This document shows, in pieces, positions 33,814-42,855 of a DNA stretch of 64,000 nucleotides; position 1 is the first letter of the stretch; the number at the start of each line of letters is the position of its first letter. Where the stretch lies: positions 53,300 through 117,299 of the forward strand of contig CAYTGN010000009.1 of the NCBI GenBank assembly GCA_964437415.1, read 5' to 3'. The notes beneath the pieces were generated by a model. The model searched no databases. It had not been told where the DNA came from and saw nothing but the letters and a program-made list of their open reading frames with translations. This DNA comes from CADEDV01 sp964437415. Its GTDB lineage: Bacteria; Bacteroidota; Bacteroidia; Chitinophagales; Chitinophagaceae. The translations under genes were made by a program, and so were the position numbers.

Positions 33814-34560
33814 TTACTGCAGCGAGAATACAACAGAGACTTCGTAGCGCAGCCTGAGCTTTTTGAAATCTACTTCCTGGCTCATTTCTCCTTTTGCAAA
33901 ATTGCCGTAACTGACATTTGATGAAATCCCCCTCACCCTGATTGTCTCATTGGCAAGGGTTGAATAACCGGGATATTGACCATCTTCAGCAGGCTCAGTA
34001 ATAGTAACCGCCGGGCCGATCTTTTCATTGATGGCCTCCGACAGATAGATAGCTTTGTCTTTAGCAGCTTTTACGGCTTTGATCTTTAATTGTTTTCTGA
34101 ACTCAGCTATATTGCTGTGGCTGGTATTTACGATGATAAAGCTCTGGGTCGCTTCGTCATCCAGTTTTTCCACCAGTGCATCCATGGTTTTACTGTCTTT
34201 GAATTTGACCTGGTAAGTGATACCGGCCATCAGGTTAGGGTCTTTTTTTCTTTTCCGGAACTGGTAATAGTTGTTGTAACCGGTGTAAGAAGCTATGCTG
34301 ATGACAGAATCAGGGATGCCTGTGCTGCTGCAATGTTCTAAAAACTGGGTTTTGATGGTCTCTATATCCTTTTTGTTTTCCCCCCGTTTCTGGTATTCCC
34401 GCAATGTGATGTTTACATAGATTTCATCGGGAACGATCTCTATTTCGGCGCTGCCGGAAACAGTGATTGTTCTGGGAAAAGGATTGGCTGATGTTGACTG
34501 GCACCAGGCAGCGCTGCTAATAAACAATGCTGCCAGCAGCGGGATACTAATTTTTTTCAT
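33814..34560 (-). CDS. Secreted SIMPL-domain (DUF541) protein
   Basis: 248 residues from MKKISIPLLAALFISSAAWCQ, a signal peptide. The longer reading frame back to 34677 was rejected because it would hide this signal. Mature sequence RTITVSGSAEIEIVPDEIYVNITL is the family start. Homologues include BP26/OMP28 and E. coli YggE, periplasmic proteins linked to oxidative stress. It is divergent from the acyltransferase gene at 34668. Confidence 0.88.
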   Translation of the reverse strand: MKKISIPLLAALFISSAAWCQSTSANPFPRTITVSGSAEIEIVPDEIYVNITLREYQKRGENKKDIETIKTQFLEHCSSTGIPDSVISIASYTGYNNYYQFRKRKKDPNLMAGITYQVKFKDSKTMDALVEKLDDEATQSFIIVNTSHSNIAEFRKQLKIKAVKAAKDKAIYLSEAINEKIGPAVTITEPAEDGQYPGYSTLANETIRVRGISSNVSYGNFAKGEMSQEVDFKKLRLRYEVSVVFSLQ

Positions 34561-34667
34561 AAACAATTTTTTTATGTGGATGTTTGCCTTAAACAAATTA
34601 CACAATAAGCTTTGTTCTTTTGGTTGCCAATTTCTTAAATTGAGGAAACATATTTGCAAACAGTCAC

Positions 34668-35456
34668 ATGCGTTCAATCATTGACAGGCTCAGGCATTTT
34701 CATCCCATCCGCAAAATCGTTTATTTTTTTGTGGGCCTGTTTTCCTATCCCGGACTTGCCATCGTCAACAAACTGAAAATATCCGGCACTGAACATCTCC
34801 AAAACCTGCCTAAGCAAAAAGTATTATTTGTCAGTAATCACCAGACTTATTTTGCCGATGTCATCACCTTTCTCCATATTTTTTGTGCGGTGAAATGGGG
34901 GAAGAAGAACAAGCTTGGAGTTCCGTATTACCTACTGAATCCTTTTACAAGAGTGAACTATGTTGCCGCCGAAGCCACCATGAAGGGAAGTTTTATCAGC
35001 CGCTTGTTTTTATTGGCCGGCGGGTTAACGGTGAAAAGAACCTGGAACAGCGGAACAAAAGAAGTGAGAAAAGGGCTTGACCCTTCTGATACAAGAAAGA
35101 TCGCAAGAGCACTGGAAAAAAACTGGGTGATCACTTTCCCGCAGGGAACCACCAAGCCCTTTGCGCCAGGTCGCAAAGGAACAGCGCTGATCATCAAACA
35201 GGCAAGACCCATTGTAATCCCTGTCGTCATCAACGGGTTCTGGAGGGCTTTTAATAAAAAGGGATTGAAGTTTAAAAAGAAGGGCACAGCCTTGTCTGTT
35301 ATATTCAAAGCGCCGCTGCAAATAGATTATGATGCTTCTACCGAAGAAATTCTTGCCCAGCTAATGGACAGTATTGAGCAAAGCAAAAAATTCATGATGA
35401 TGGGCAGGCATCACCGGCAAACAGCGGAGAAGGCTCAGGAAGCCGGGGGGCAGTAA
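34668..35456 (+). CDS. 1-acyl-glycerol-3-phosphate acyltransferase-like protein (PlsC family)
   Basis: 262 residues. Motif I reads SNHQTYFADVIT, with an HX5D spacing. A glycerol-phosphate-binding motif is seen in TFPQGTTKPFAPGRKGTALI, near residues 155-175. An N-terminal hydrophobic segment (IVYFFVGLFSYPGLAIVNKL) anchors it in the inner membrane. It probably makes phosphatidic acid or a related lipid. CATATTTG, one mismatch from the -7 consensus, ends 11 bases before the ATG. Confidence 0.83.
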   Translation: MRSIIDRLRHFHPIRKIVYFFVGLFSYPGLAIVNKLKISGTEHLQNLPKQKVLFVSNHQTYFADVITFLHIFCAVKWGKKNKLGVPYYLLNPFTRVNYVAAEATMKGSFISRLFLLAGGLTVKRTWNSGTKEVRKGLDPSDTRKIARALEKNWVITFPQGTTKPFAPGRKGTALIIKQARPIVIPVVINGFWRAFNKKGLKFKKKGTALSVIFKAPLQIDYDASTEEILAQLMDSIEQSKKFMMMGRHHRQTAEKAQEAGGQ

Positions 35457-35481
35457 TAAGTATTCAGGAATGCTGAATTAT

Positions 35482-35997
35482 TCAGTCTTTAACAAATAAT
35501 GCTTTCAGTTCGGCAGCATCATCGGGTTTCATCTTTCCTCCCAGGATAAGACGCAACTGTCTTCTTCGTAAAGCTCCGTCAAACAATTTTTTTTCTTCTT
35601 CGGATTCGGGTATCAGTTGCGGCACAGGTCTTGGTTTCCGGTTGGGGTCAAGAGCTACAAAAGTATAGTAGGCCTCATTGCTTTTATATTTGTACTGATG
35701 GGTAAGATCTTCCCCCCAAACTTTCAGGTGCACTTCCATCGAACTATTAAAAGCACGGGTGATCTTTGCTTCAATATGTACAACGTTTCCCAGTTTGACA
35801 GGGCTTTCAAATGAAATATTATCTACTGATGCCGTCACCACAGGGGCATTACAGTGTTTGTGGGCTGATATGGCGGCTGCAATATCCATCCAGTACATCA
35901 GCCGTCCGCCCATCAGGTTGCCAAACACATTGGTATCATTAGGTAAAACCAGTTCCGTCATGATGGTGATGCTTTCAGCGCTTTTCTTTGCATTCAT
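35482..35997 (-). CDS. Acyl-CoA thioesterase, hotdog fold (YciA/BFIT type)
   Basis: 171 residues. MTELVLPNDTNVFGNLMGGRLMYWMD is the hotdog thioesterase signature with the catalytic-region Asn and Asp, and ASVDNISFESPVKLGNVVHIEA follows. It hydrolyses acyl-CoA to free fatty acid and CoA. It converges with the acyltransferase gene upstream by 25 bases and shares a divergent region with proline dehydrogenase. Confidence 0.9.
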   Translation of the reverse strand: MNAKKSAESITIMTELVLPNDTNVFGNLMGGRLMYWMDIAAAISAHKHCNAPVVTASVDNISFESPVKLGNVVHIEAKITRAFNSSMEVHLKVWGEDLTHQYKYKSNEAYYTFVALDPNRKPRPVPQLIPESEEEKKLFDGALRRRQLRLILGGKMKPDDAAELKALFVKD

Positions 35998-36011
35998 ACA
36001 AAAAATTTGAG

Positions 36012-36019
36012 CAAAGATA
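36012..36019 (-). promoter_or_regulatory. Promoter -7 box of the thioesterase gene
   Basis: Minus strand TATCTTTG, an exact TAnnTTTG match, 14 bases before the start codon. Confidence 0.6.
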
Positions 36020-36089
36020 GGCCGCCGCGGGCTGATCTGTTGCCATCACCGGTGAGTAAACTCATATTATCGGATTGTGGTCTTTGACC

Positions 36090-36097
36090 TATTTTTG
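36090..36097 (+). promoter_or_regulatory. Promoter -7 box of proline dehydrogenase
   Basis: TATTTTTG, an exact TAnnTTTG match, 20 bases before the ATG at 36118. Confidence 0.55.
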
Positions 36098-36117
36098 CCG
36101 CACTTTATTAATGCTGT

Positions 36118-37356
36118 ATGGATACTACTCACCCGGCTATTTCATTTGACAATACCGAATTCGCTTTTGAATACAAGACAGACAAAGAACTGAAAAAAGC
36201 CCTTTTTCTTTTTTCCTCCATGGCCAAACCCTGGCTGGTGAAGCCGGGTATTAAATTAACTCCCTGGGCCATCCGGGTGGGTCTGCCAGTGAAGGGATTG
36301 ATCCGCAAAACCATTTTTGCGCAATTCGTAGGTGGCGAAACGCTGGAGCAAACCACGATTGTTGCTAAAAAACTGCAACAATACAACGTGCAGGCCATTC
36401 TTGATTATGGCGTGGAAGGAAAGGATGGTGAAGATAATTTTAATCATGCCTGTGATGAATTCATCAGGGTGATAGAATATGCCGGTTCACATCCCAACAC
36501 ACCCTTTATGAGTGTGAAAGTGACAGGCTTTGCCCGTTTTGGTTTGCTGGAGAACATGGACGACAAAATGCACAAAGCAGAAGGCACATTGATGAAAAGG
36601 TTTCTGAAAGCGATTGATGACCTGAACCCTGAAGAGAAAGAAGAATGGCACCGTGTCCGTCACCGCATGATGCGAATTTGCGAAACAGCAGCTAAAAACG
36701 GGGTGGGGGTGCTGGTGGATGCAGAAGAAACCTGGATACAGGACCCGGTGGATGCATTGACCATCCTGATGATGGATACCTTCAACAAAGAAAAATGCGT
36801 GGTGTATAATACCATTCAGCATTACCGTCACGACAGGTTGAAATTCCTGAAAGATTCTTATGAAGTTGCAAACGAAAGAAATTTTATTCTCGGCGCCAAG
36901 CTGGTCCGCGGCGCTTATATGGAAAAGGAAAGAAAGAGAGCTGCTGCAATGGGTTATCCCTCACCCATTCAGCCCGATAAGGAAAGCAGTGACAGGGATT
37001 ATAACGAAGGAGTGAAATTCTGCATTGATCATATTGACCGCATTGCTCTGATCGTGGCTTCACATAATGAATACAGCAACCTGTATGCTGTGGAGTTGCT
37101 GCAGCAAAAAGGATTGCCGCTTAATCACCCGCATGTGCACTGGAGCCAGCTCTATGGCATGAGTGATAATATCACTTTCAACCTGGCACATGCCGGTTGC
37201 AGTGTAAGCAAATACCTGCCTTTTGGCCCCATCAATGATGTGATCCCCTACCTGATGCGGAGGGCACAGGAAAACACTTCGGTGAAAGGACAAACCGGAC
37301 GGGAACTGGGGCTTATCAGGAAAGAGATACAGCGAAGAAAGGGGAAGGCATCATAA
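36118..37356 (+). CDS. Proline dehydrogenase (PRODH)
   Basis: 412 residues, FAD-dependent beta/alpha barrel. Recognisable segments are LDYGVEGKDGED near residues 95-105, VLVDAEETWIQDPVD, and the C-terminal GAKLVRGAYMEKERKRA containing the substrate-binding Arg pattern, then ASHNEYS and QLYGMSDNITF. It oxidises proline to pyrroline-5-carboxylate. It is the stand-alone type of Bacteroidota and eukaryotes, not the bifunctional PutA. No P5C dehydrogenase is adjacent. Confidence 0.93.
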   Translation: MDTTHPAISFDNTEFAFEYKTDKELKKALFLFSSMAKPWLVKPGIKLTPWAIRVGLPVKGLIRKTIFAQFVGGETLEQTTIVAKKLQQYNVQAILDYGVEGKDGEDNFNHACDEFIRVIEYAGSHPNTPFMSVKVTGFARFGLLENMDDKMHKAEGTLMKRFLKAIDDLNPEEKEEWHRVRHRMMRICETAAKNGVGVLVDAEETWIQDPVDALTILMMDTFNKEKCVVYNTIQHYRHDRLKFLKDSYEVANERNFILGAKLVRGAYMEKERKRAAAMGYPSPIQPDKESSDRDYNEGVKFCIDHIDRIALIVASHNEYSNLYAVELLQQKGLPLNHPHVHWSQLYGMSDNITFNLAHAGCSVSKYLPFGPINDVIPYLMRRAQENTSVKGQTGRELGLIRKEIQRRKGKAS

Positions 37357-37416
37357 ATACCATCTGGCCGGTATAGGCAAGCGGTGCTGGCGGAGTAATT
37401 TCGTAAAAAAATACCT

Positions 37417-38319
37417 ATGCGTTATATTCTTCGCCTGCTGTTCATCTGCATCCTTTTTTCTTCCTGCAGCAATGAAACAGCAAAGCAGTCTTTTCCGGAA
37501 GCTTTTATGACCTCCCTGCAGCAAAATGATTTTGAAGCGCTGAAAGATTTTATTCCCACTGTTGATTTTTACAAGTCGTTGGGTGAGGATCTGCCTGCCC
37601 GCAGTGATGAGGAAATTGCCAAATTCCTGGCCGAAGGGAAACTGCGGCTGAAAGAAGGCTGGGAGAAAGTGAGGCAGCAGGTGCAGGAGAAAAGTATTGA
37701 CTGGAAAAAATTTTCTATCAAAGAAACTATTGTGTACGATCCTTTTCCCAGCCCAACGATGGAAGCCACACTCATCGTTTACAGCTATGATGGAAAAGAC
37801 TGGGATGATCTTTCCTTCATCACCAAAGAACAGGAAGGAAAGACATGGCTGCTGGAATTTCCCAATCCCACCGGTTTCTTCAGCATGAGCAATAAATCGC
37901 TGCGTAACCTGCAAAATGCAAAAGCCACGCTGTTGCTGCAAGATCCCGGCTTTGCACAAAAAGTAAAGGACAGGGTGCAGCAACTGATGCAACTGGCAAA
38001 AGGAAATGATGCAGCGCAACTGGCGCCGGCGCTGGTGTTCAAGGGAGAGGATGAGGCGAGAAAATGGAAAACAGCTCTTGATGCCAAACAACCCGGTGAT
38101 CTGAAAATGGCGGAAAATGAAATGAAAAGAATTATAAGGGCTCTTGAAGGCTGCAATGATATGCAGTTTGAAAAAATTATTTCCGAGAGGGAATCAGAGG
38201 GGCAGTGGATCGTGCAGCCCGTTACCTGCGGCAGCAAAAAAATACATTTCGCATTTCTGCTCATCAATGAACAGTTGCTGCTGGGCGACCTGGAAACGGA
38301 GGGTGTTGACGAGTTTTAG
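37417..38319 (+). CDS. Putative lipoprotein of unknown function
   Basis: 300 residues. The N-terminus MRYILRLLFICILFSSCSNE has a hydrophobic stretch and lipobox-like FSSC, so it is probably lipid-anchored at about Cys17. The mature part is rich in Lys, Glu and Gln, with KEGWEKVRQQVQEKS and KTALDAKQPGDLKMAENEMK as likely helices. No family recognised. TAATTTCG (37396-37403) resembles a -7 box 13 bases before the ATG. Its stop codon overlaps the convergent membrane-protein gene by 4 bases. Confidence 0.78.
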   Translation: MRYILRLLFICILFSSCSNETAKQSFPEAFMTSLQQNDFEALKDFIPTVDFYKSLGEDLPARSDEEIAKFLAEGKLRLKEGWEKVRQQVQEKSIDWKKFSIKETIVYDPFPSPTMEATLIVYSYDGKDWDDLSFITKEQEGKTWLLEFPNPTGFFSMSNKSLRNLQNAKATLLLQDPGFAQKVKDRVQQLMQLAKGNDAAQLAPALVFKGEDEARKWKTALDAKQPGDLKMAENEMKRIIRALEGCNDMQFEKIISERESEGQWIVQPVTCGSKKIHFAFLLINEQLLLGDLETEGVDEF

Positions 38320-38936
38320 AGCATTATCGAAATACCCCAAACAATATAGAACCACACAAACCCCATCCAGGTGATGGGGTGTATTTTTTTCAGGGTTAAC
38401 CAATCATATACAAACCAGGAGATAAAAAAGCTGTTCCAGGTGATGGCTATAAAAGCCTCCGGGTTGCTCAATCCCAGGTTTCCTGAAACACGGCTCAGTA
38501 TAGGTTCCAATATCAGCAGGCTGGCGAGGTAAACAAAGCGTTTGTGTTTTGCGGCGGTTTTCCGGTTCCGGTAGGCCAGTATCAGCAACACCGCAAAGCT
38601 GAGCATAAAAAACCGGTTGGCCTTTACAAAATAAGCCATCGCATCCCAGCCTTTGAACACCATGACAAAAACATAAACAGTACTGAGGAAAACGCCGATG
38701 GCAGTGATCATGCCCGCCAATCCTAACCGCATATGAGCTTTGTGATTCCCGTTGCGAATATACCCGGTCTGTATCACCAGGATGATAAACCAGGCAAACA
38801 TGAACAGGCCGTGAATGATAAACTTGGGATCACTGTTGCTTTGCTGCCCGGTATCAAAAAACAGGTTATCCGAAAATGCAATAACCGACAGTAGCAGTAG
38901 CAAAATACTTGCAATGAAGAAATAGTTTTTTCTCAT
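38316..38936 (-). CDS. Multi-pass membrane protein of unknown function
   Basis: 206 residues from MRKNYFFIASILLLLLSVIAF, chosen because the longer frame adds an unlikely 22-residue hydrophilic leader. About six membrane segments are visible, including FIIHGLFMFAWFIILVIQTG, LGLAGMITAIGVFLSTVYVFV and FFMLSFAVLLILAY. Conserved-looking histidines occur near HGLFMFAW and HKAHMRLG, as in some haem-binding or DUF2306-like membrane proteins, but the family is uncertain. Confidence 0.78.
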   Translation of the reverse strand: MRKNYFFIASILLLLLSVIAFSDNLFFDTGQQSNSDPKFIIHGLFMFAWFIILVIQTGYIRNGNHKAHMRLGLAGMITAIGVFLSTVYVFVMVFKGWDAMAYFVKANRFFMLSFAVLLILAYRNRKTAAKHKRFVYLASLLILEPILSRVSGNLGLSNPEAFIAITWNSFFISWFVYDWLTLKKIHPITWMGFVWFYIVWGISIML

Positions 38937-39090
38937 TAGTGCTGTTGGTTGCGGGCAGGTTATAGAATTCAGAAAGAAAGGAAAAATAGTTCCCTCATCC
39001 ATGACTACTAAAGTCTCAGTAAATCACTCCCGGTTCAAGTTATAAATATTCGGGGAATGCAACAAACCATGCTGGCATTAGAAAATAATC

Positions 39091-39843
39091 TCAATCTTTG
39101 AACAGCTTTATCGTATAATCCAACAGGCTTTTATCACCAACAAGTCCATGACCAGGAATGACTGTTTTCACATCCGGGAATTTCTTTTGTACTTGCTGCA
39201 CCGTAGGCGGCCATGCTTTCACATTCGCATCTGCCAGGTTACCTTTGCCGGCATTCATTTCTTTGATGAGGCAACCGCCAAAAAGGATTTTGTCATGGGG
39301 AACATACGCCACAATATTGTCTTTGGTATGTCCTTCGCCGGGAAAAGCAGCCAGCACTTGTTTATCGCCAACGCTGAAAGTTTTTGAATCCTTAAAACCG
39401 TTTGCCGGAATGCTGAAACCGCGGGACTTTGCCAGTGCAATGGTATTATATGTTGCATAGGAGGTGATACCGTTGGTATGAAAGGTCTTCAATCCACCAA
39501 GACAATCCTCGTGAAAATGTGTGGGAACAACTGCTTTGATCTTACTATCAAGTTCGTTGTTTATCCAGTTTACAAGTTCGGCTGAACTTCCATCATCGGC
39601 AGGAGTATCAAAAACAAGGGCTTCTTTCTTATCCGTTACCAGCATTCCGTTGCAGGGCACTTTGCCAAAGGCTTCTGATTTAAAAAACGAAACATGCAGA
39701 TATACATGGGCCGACAGGCGGATGATGATAAGATTGTCTGACTGGTACACAGTGTCCGGAACGGCAGTTTTTGTTGTTTGTAAACGACTGGTTGAAGGGC
39801 AAAAGACAATTGCCTGGATTATTAGTTGGAAGATTAATTTCAT
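39091..39843 (-). CDS. Subclass B1 metallo-beta-lactamase
   Basis: 250 residues. All B1 zinc ligands are present: H109, H111 and H172 for Zn1 (THFHEDC, GEGHTKDN) and D113, C191 and H232 for Zn2 (GGCLIK, PGHG). The lysine after the Cys (CLIK) and the GNLADANVKAWP stretch match B1 enzymes such as IMP and CcrA. This separates it from glyoxalase-II-like and B2/B3 proteins. It should hydrolyse beta-lactams, probably carbapenems, in the periplasm. The N-terminal MKLIFQLIIQAIVFCPS is hydrophobic but a poor signal peptide by sight. It lies in an accessory minus-strand group and has no mobile element next to it, so it may be intrinsic. Confidence 0.9.
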   Translation of the reverse strand: MKLIFQLIIQAIVFCPSTSRLQTTKTAVPDTVYQSDNLIIIRLSAHVYLHVSFFKSEAFGKVPCNGMLVTDKKEALVFDTPADDGSSAELVNWINNELDSKIKAVVPTHFHEDCLGGLKTFHTNGITSYATYNTIALAKSRGFSIPANGFKDSKTFSVGDKQVLAAFPGEGHTKDNIVAYVPHDKILFGGCLIKEMNAGKGNLADANVKAWPPTVQQVQKKFPDVKTVIPGHGLVGDKSLLDYTIKLFKD

Positions 39844-39940
39844 TGAGTGAATTTAGTAAAGAACTACGATAGTAATTTTCAGGAATTGTTTATCTCTATG
39901 AGAACTTGGAAACATTTTTAAGTCATGGGACTGTGATTAA

Positions 39941-40900
39941 TCAGTCTTCAGTAACCTCCCAAATCATTACCACTTTTCCTTTTGTCCGCATCGCTTCAAT
40001 ATAGCTGATTGCATCCGGAATTTGCTTATAAGAAAATGTTTTTTCAATATGAGCTTTGATCTTTCCGCTTTGTACAAGGGCCGCCAATGTTTCCAGGTCC
40101 TTTGCATTCGCTACTGCGGTAAACTGGGCTAAAGGAAACTTACTGACAGCTTTCCTTAGGGACAAGGCAATCATATGTCCCATCGTGGTGAAACCTACGG
40201 AAACACCCCGCCGTCCCATTCGTTTGTAGTCTTTATGAGAAAGATTGCCGTTTGTGTCCACCACAAGATCATACTTCCAGTTGTGCCGGTGAATGTTTTC
40301 TTTATCGTAGGCAAGCACCTCGTCAGCGCCTAGCGATTTTACAAACTCCATGTTTTTAGAGGAACAAACTGCTGTTACTTTAGCGCCATATGCTTTGGCA
40401 ACCTGAACCGCAAAATGACCGACACCGCCTGAAGAACCATTGATCAGTACCGTTTCACCTTCGCTGATCTTGCCATGGGTGACAAGTGCTTGCAAAGCAG
40501 TTAGCCCGGCAACGGGTACTGCTGCCATTTCAGGAAAATTTACCCCACCTGGCATATGAGCACAAACAGTGGCGGGGACAGAAAGATATTCTGCAAAAGC
40601 GCCTCCTTTTAAAGTTTCACCAAATACCCGGTCCCCGGGTTTAAAATGGGTTACGTCCTTTCCAACGGCTTCAACAACACCTGCAAAGTCGGCCCCGGGA
40701 ATTTTATCTTTGGGTTTGAACAATCCAAATGTGAACCGGGCAAAAAAAGGTTTGCCCCTGATGATATGCCAGTCGGCCGGATTGGCTGAGTTGGCCATCA
40801 CTTTAACCAGTAAATGATCATCTTTAACTTCCGGTTTATCCACTTCTTCGAGTTTCAGTACTTCCGGTCCGCCATATTTTGTTTTTGTAAATGCTTTCAT
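39941..40900 (-). CDS. NAD(P)-dependent zinc-independent alcohol dehydrogenase / quinone oxidoreductase (MDR)
   Basis: 319 residues. The start MKAFTKTKYGGPEVLKLEEV and the cofactor motif INGSSGGVGHFAVQVAKAYGAKV are typical of the medium-chain reductase family. Structural and catalytic zinc cysteines are absent, pointing to the quinone-oxidoreductase branch. It would reduce an enone or quinone with NADPH. The next gene on this strand starts 24 bases upstream (GNAT). Confidence 0.88.
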   Translation of the reverse strand: MKAFTKTKYGGPEVLKLEEVDKPEVKDDHLLVKVMANSANPADWHIIRGKPFFARFTFGLFKPKDKIPGADFAGVVEAVGKDVTHFKPGDRVFGETLKGGAFAEYLSVPATVCAHMPGGVNFPEMAAVPVAGLTALQALVTHGKISEGETVLINGSSGGVGHFAVQVAKAYGAKVTAVCSSKNMEFVKSLGADEVLAYDKENIHRHNWKYDLVVDTNGNLSHKDYKRMGRRGVSVGFTTMGHMIALSLRKAVSKFPLAQFTAVANAKDLETLAALVQSGKIKAHIEKTFSYKQIPDAISYIEAMRTKGKVVMIWEVTED

Positions 40901-40923
40901 AATGTTTTATAAGTGGATGCAGG

Positions 40924-41481
40924 CTAAGAATGGGTTAATTGCAGCCATTCGCTTTTCAGCATTGCATATTGGTATTCACTTCCCCATTTGCCTTTAAAGA
41001 ATATATTTTCGACAAAATGACCTTCCTGCCTGAAGCCAACGCTTTTCAGCAATTGAATGGAGGCTATGTTTTCCGTATCAACTGTTTCTGAGACCCGGTG
41101 GAATCCGTCTCTATTGAATAAAAATTCCAGGATGGCGAGCAGGGTTTCTTTTCCATATCCCTTTTTCTGTTCTTTTGGCGAGATAGTGATTCCAATTTCA
41201 GCCAGCCGGGTATCGTATTGATCAAGTTTAATGGCACAATCACCGACCAGTTTACCCGTTGTTTTATTTTCAATCCCATACTGTACCCATTCACCGGGTT
41301 TCCCAAATTCTTTATCGGCTTGCTCATTGATGAAATCTTCTGCCTGTTTCATTGAAAAAACATCAAAGCCCTGGTATTTGGTTACTTCGGGATCGGAACG
41401 GTAAACATGAAAATTGTTTAGATCCGATAAACAAAGGTTCCTGATCAAAAGCCGGTCGGTATTAATTATCAGTTTCTCCAT
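40924..41481 (-). CDS. GNAT-family N-acetyltransferase (RimJ/RimL type)
   Basis: 185 residues. TDRLLIRNLCLSDLNNFHVY opens the domain and KGYGKETLLAILEFLF is the acetyl-CoA-binding Q/RxxGxG/A-type motif, here QKKGYGKE. SIQLLKSVGFRQEGHF is the conserved motif B. The acceptor is unknown: ribosomal protein N-termini, small amines or drugs are possible. It lies 29 bases downstream of the flavoprotein gene. Confidence 0.88.
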   Translation of the reverse strand: MEKLIINTDRLLIRNLCLSDLNNFHVYRSDPEVTKYQGFDVFSMKQAEDFINEQADKEFGKPGEWVQYGIENKTTGKLVGDCAIKLDQYDTRLAEIGITISPKEQKKGYGKETLLAILEFLFNRDGFHRVSETVDTENIASIQLLKSVGFRQEGHFVENIFFKGKWGSEYQYAMLKSEWLQLTHS

Positions 41482-41510
41482 TTTTGAAATTATGAAATCC
41501 GACCATCCGG

Positions 41511-42419
41511 TCAGAAATTTTCTTCAATTAGTTCCTTGTTCAGCATCATTCCTGTTGTAGTGCCCATAGCTACAGCATTGGCAACGGTCCGCATTTTTGT
41601 TGTGTTATCACCACAGGCGTACACTCCATGAACACTGGTTCTTTGTGCCACATCAATTTTTATATAACCTTCCGGCGTTAACTCACAGCCCAATGCTTGC
41701 GGCAGGCCGGCATGTTGCTCAAAGGGAAGCCGTGCATATATTGCTGTCACCGAAGTTTTTGTTCCATCTTTAAAGACGATAGTTTCAATATAGCCGTTTT
41801 TGTGCTCAACCCGGTCAATCTCTTTTTCAACGACGGCGATCTTATGCTCACTGAGTTTTTTTGTTTGTTCTTGTGTATTCGTTGATTTTCCGTCGCTGTA
41901 AACTGTCAGCTCATTTGTCCAGTTGGAGATTAAAGTTGCCAGTTCAAATGCAGCCTCCCCGTTTGCCATGATCCCTGTTTTTTGCTGACGCACTTCATAG
42001 CCATGACAATAAGGGCAATGCAAAACACTGATGCCCCAGCATTCGGCAAAGCCGGGTATATCGGGCATGATGTCTTTGATGCCGGTTGCAACCACTATTT
42101 TTTTGGCTGTGAAAATTTCACCTGTTTGTAATTGTATGGTGAACCCTGTATCTGATTTGCTGCCAGTGGTAACAAAGCCTTGAAGAAAATCAACTGTTTG
42201 GTATTGCTGCACCTGCTGCCGGGCAAGGTTGGCAATCTCTCTTGGGGGCTTGCCGTCGTTGGTCAGGAAATTGTGAGACTGAGGGGTTTGTTTGTTACAA
42301 GGATTGCCGCTGTCAATAACCAGCACTTTTCTTAAGGCCCTTCCCAATGCCATGGCGGCTGCCAGTCCGGAATAGCTGCCGCCGACTATTATAATATCAT
42401 ATTTTTTTTCCTGTTTCAT
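41511..42419 (-). CDS. Thioredoxin-reductase-like FAD/NAD(P)-dependent oxidoreductase
   Basis: 302 residues from MKQEKKYDIIIVGGSYSGLAAAMALG. FAD motif GGSYSG is at residues about 13-18. The redox motif CPYC (C135 and C138) in HCPYCHGYEV is in the usual place of thioredoxin reductase, though the second nucleotide motif is weak (NGEAAFELATLI in place of GxGxxA). It ends with VYACGDNTTKMRTVANAVAMG. It probably reduces a disulphide partner or acts as a dithiol oxidase of the TrxB-like group. The frame upstream to 42476 was ignored. Confidence 0.87.
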   Translation of the reverse strand: MKQEKKYDIIIVGGSYSGLAAAMALGRALRKVLVIDSGNPCNKQTPQSHNFLTNDGKPPREIANLARQQVQQYQTVDFLQGFVTTGSKSDTGFTIQLQTGEIFTAKKIVVATGIKDIMPDIPGFAECWGISVLHCPYCHGYEVRQQKTGIMANGEAAFELATLISNWTNELTVYSDGKSTNTQEQTKKLSEHKIAVVEKEIDRVEHKNGYIETIVFKDGTKTSVTAIYARLPFEQHAGLPQALGCELTPEGYIKIDVAQRTSVHGVYACGDNTTKMRTVANAVAMGTTTGMMLNKELIEENF

Positions 42420-42535
42420 TTTATCATGTAGTAAATTAAACTCTAATGGTAAAAGGAGGCTCAGTCCACTTGACAATATACCTGTTTGTTTTATAAAATT
42501 CCGTCAGGAACCAAGGGAATTGCTGATAAACCGTT

Positions 42536-42760
42536 TTATTTCGACACAGTTTGCCGGGAAAGCCGGCGGATCATAAAATCAATAAAGGGTACGCCGATGA
42601 ACATCATCCAGGGCACTAATGAAATTGTAAGGATGAAAGTCCGCTGGTATAAAGGCAAACCCGATAACTGATGCCCGAATAGGAAAAGAAACAAAGTGAT
42701 GGAAGGATAGATCACCATCCATATCTTAAGTGACATAAATAATCTTGCTTTTGTTTTCAT
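42536..42760 (-). CDS. Small two-helix membrane protein (DUF2798-like)
   Basis: 74 residues with two hydrophobic segments, WMVIYPSITLFLFLFG and RTFILTISLVPWMMFIGVPFI. It resembles DUF2798 proteins of unknown function. It lies between the flavoprotein and AraC genes, same strand. Confidence 0.65.
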   Translation of the reverse strand: MKTKARLFMSLKIWMVIYPSITLFLFLFGHQLSGLPLYQRTFILTISLVPWMMFIGVPFIDFMIRRLSRQTVSK

Positions 42761-42855
42761 GCTGAATAGTTTTTATTTGATCAATTATTTTATCAGCACA
42801 AAAGTAGATTGAATAAAAGAGGCTGTGATAGGACGATTATGCAGTTGAGCAGGAC

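Noticed and set aside
37351..38091. 246-codon frame antisense to the lipoprotein gene
   Set aside because: The sense frame has a lipobox signal sequence and promoter-like box; the antisense has neither.
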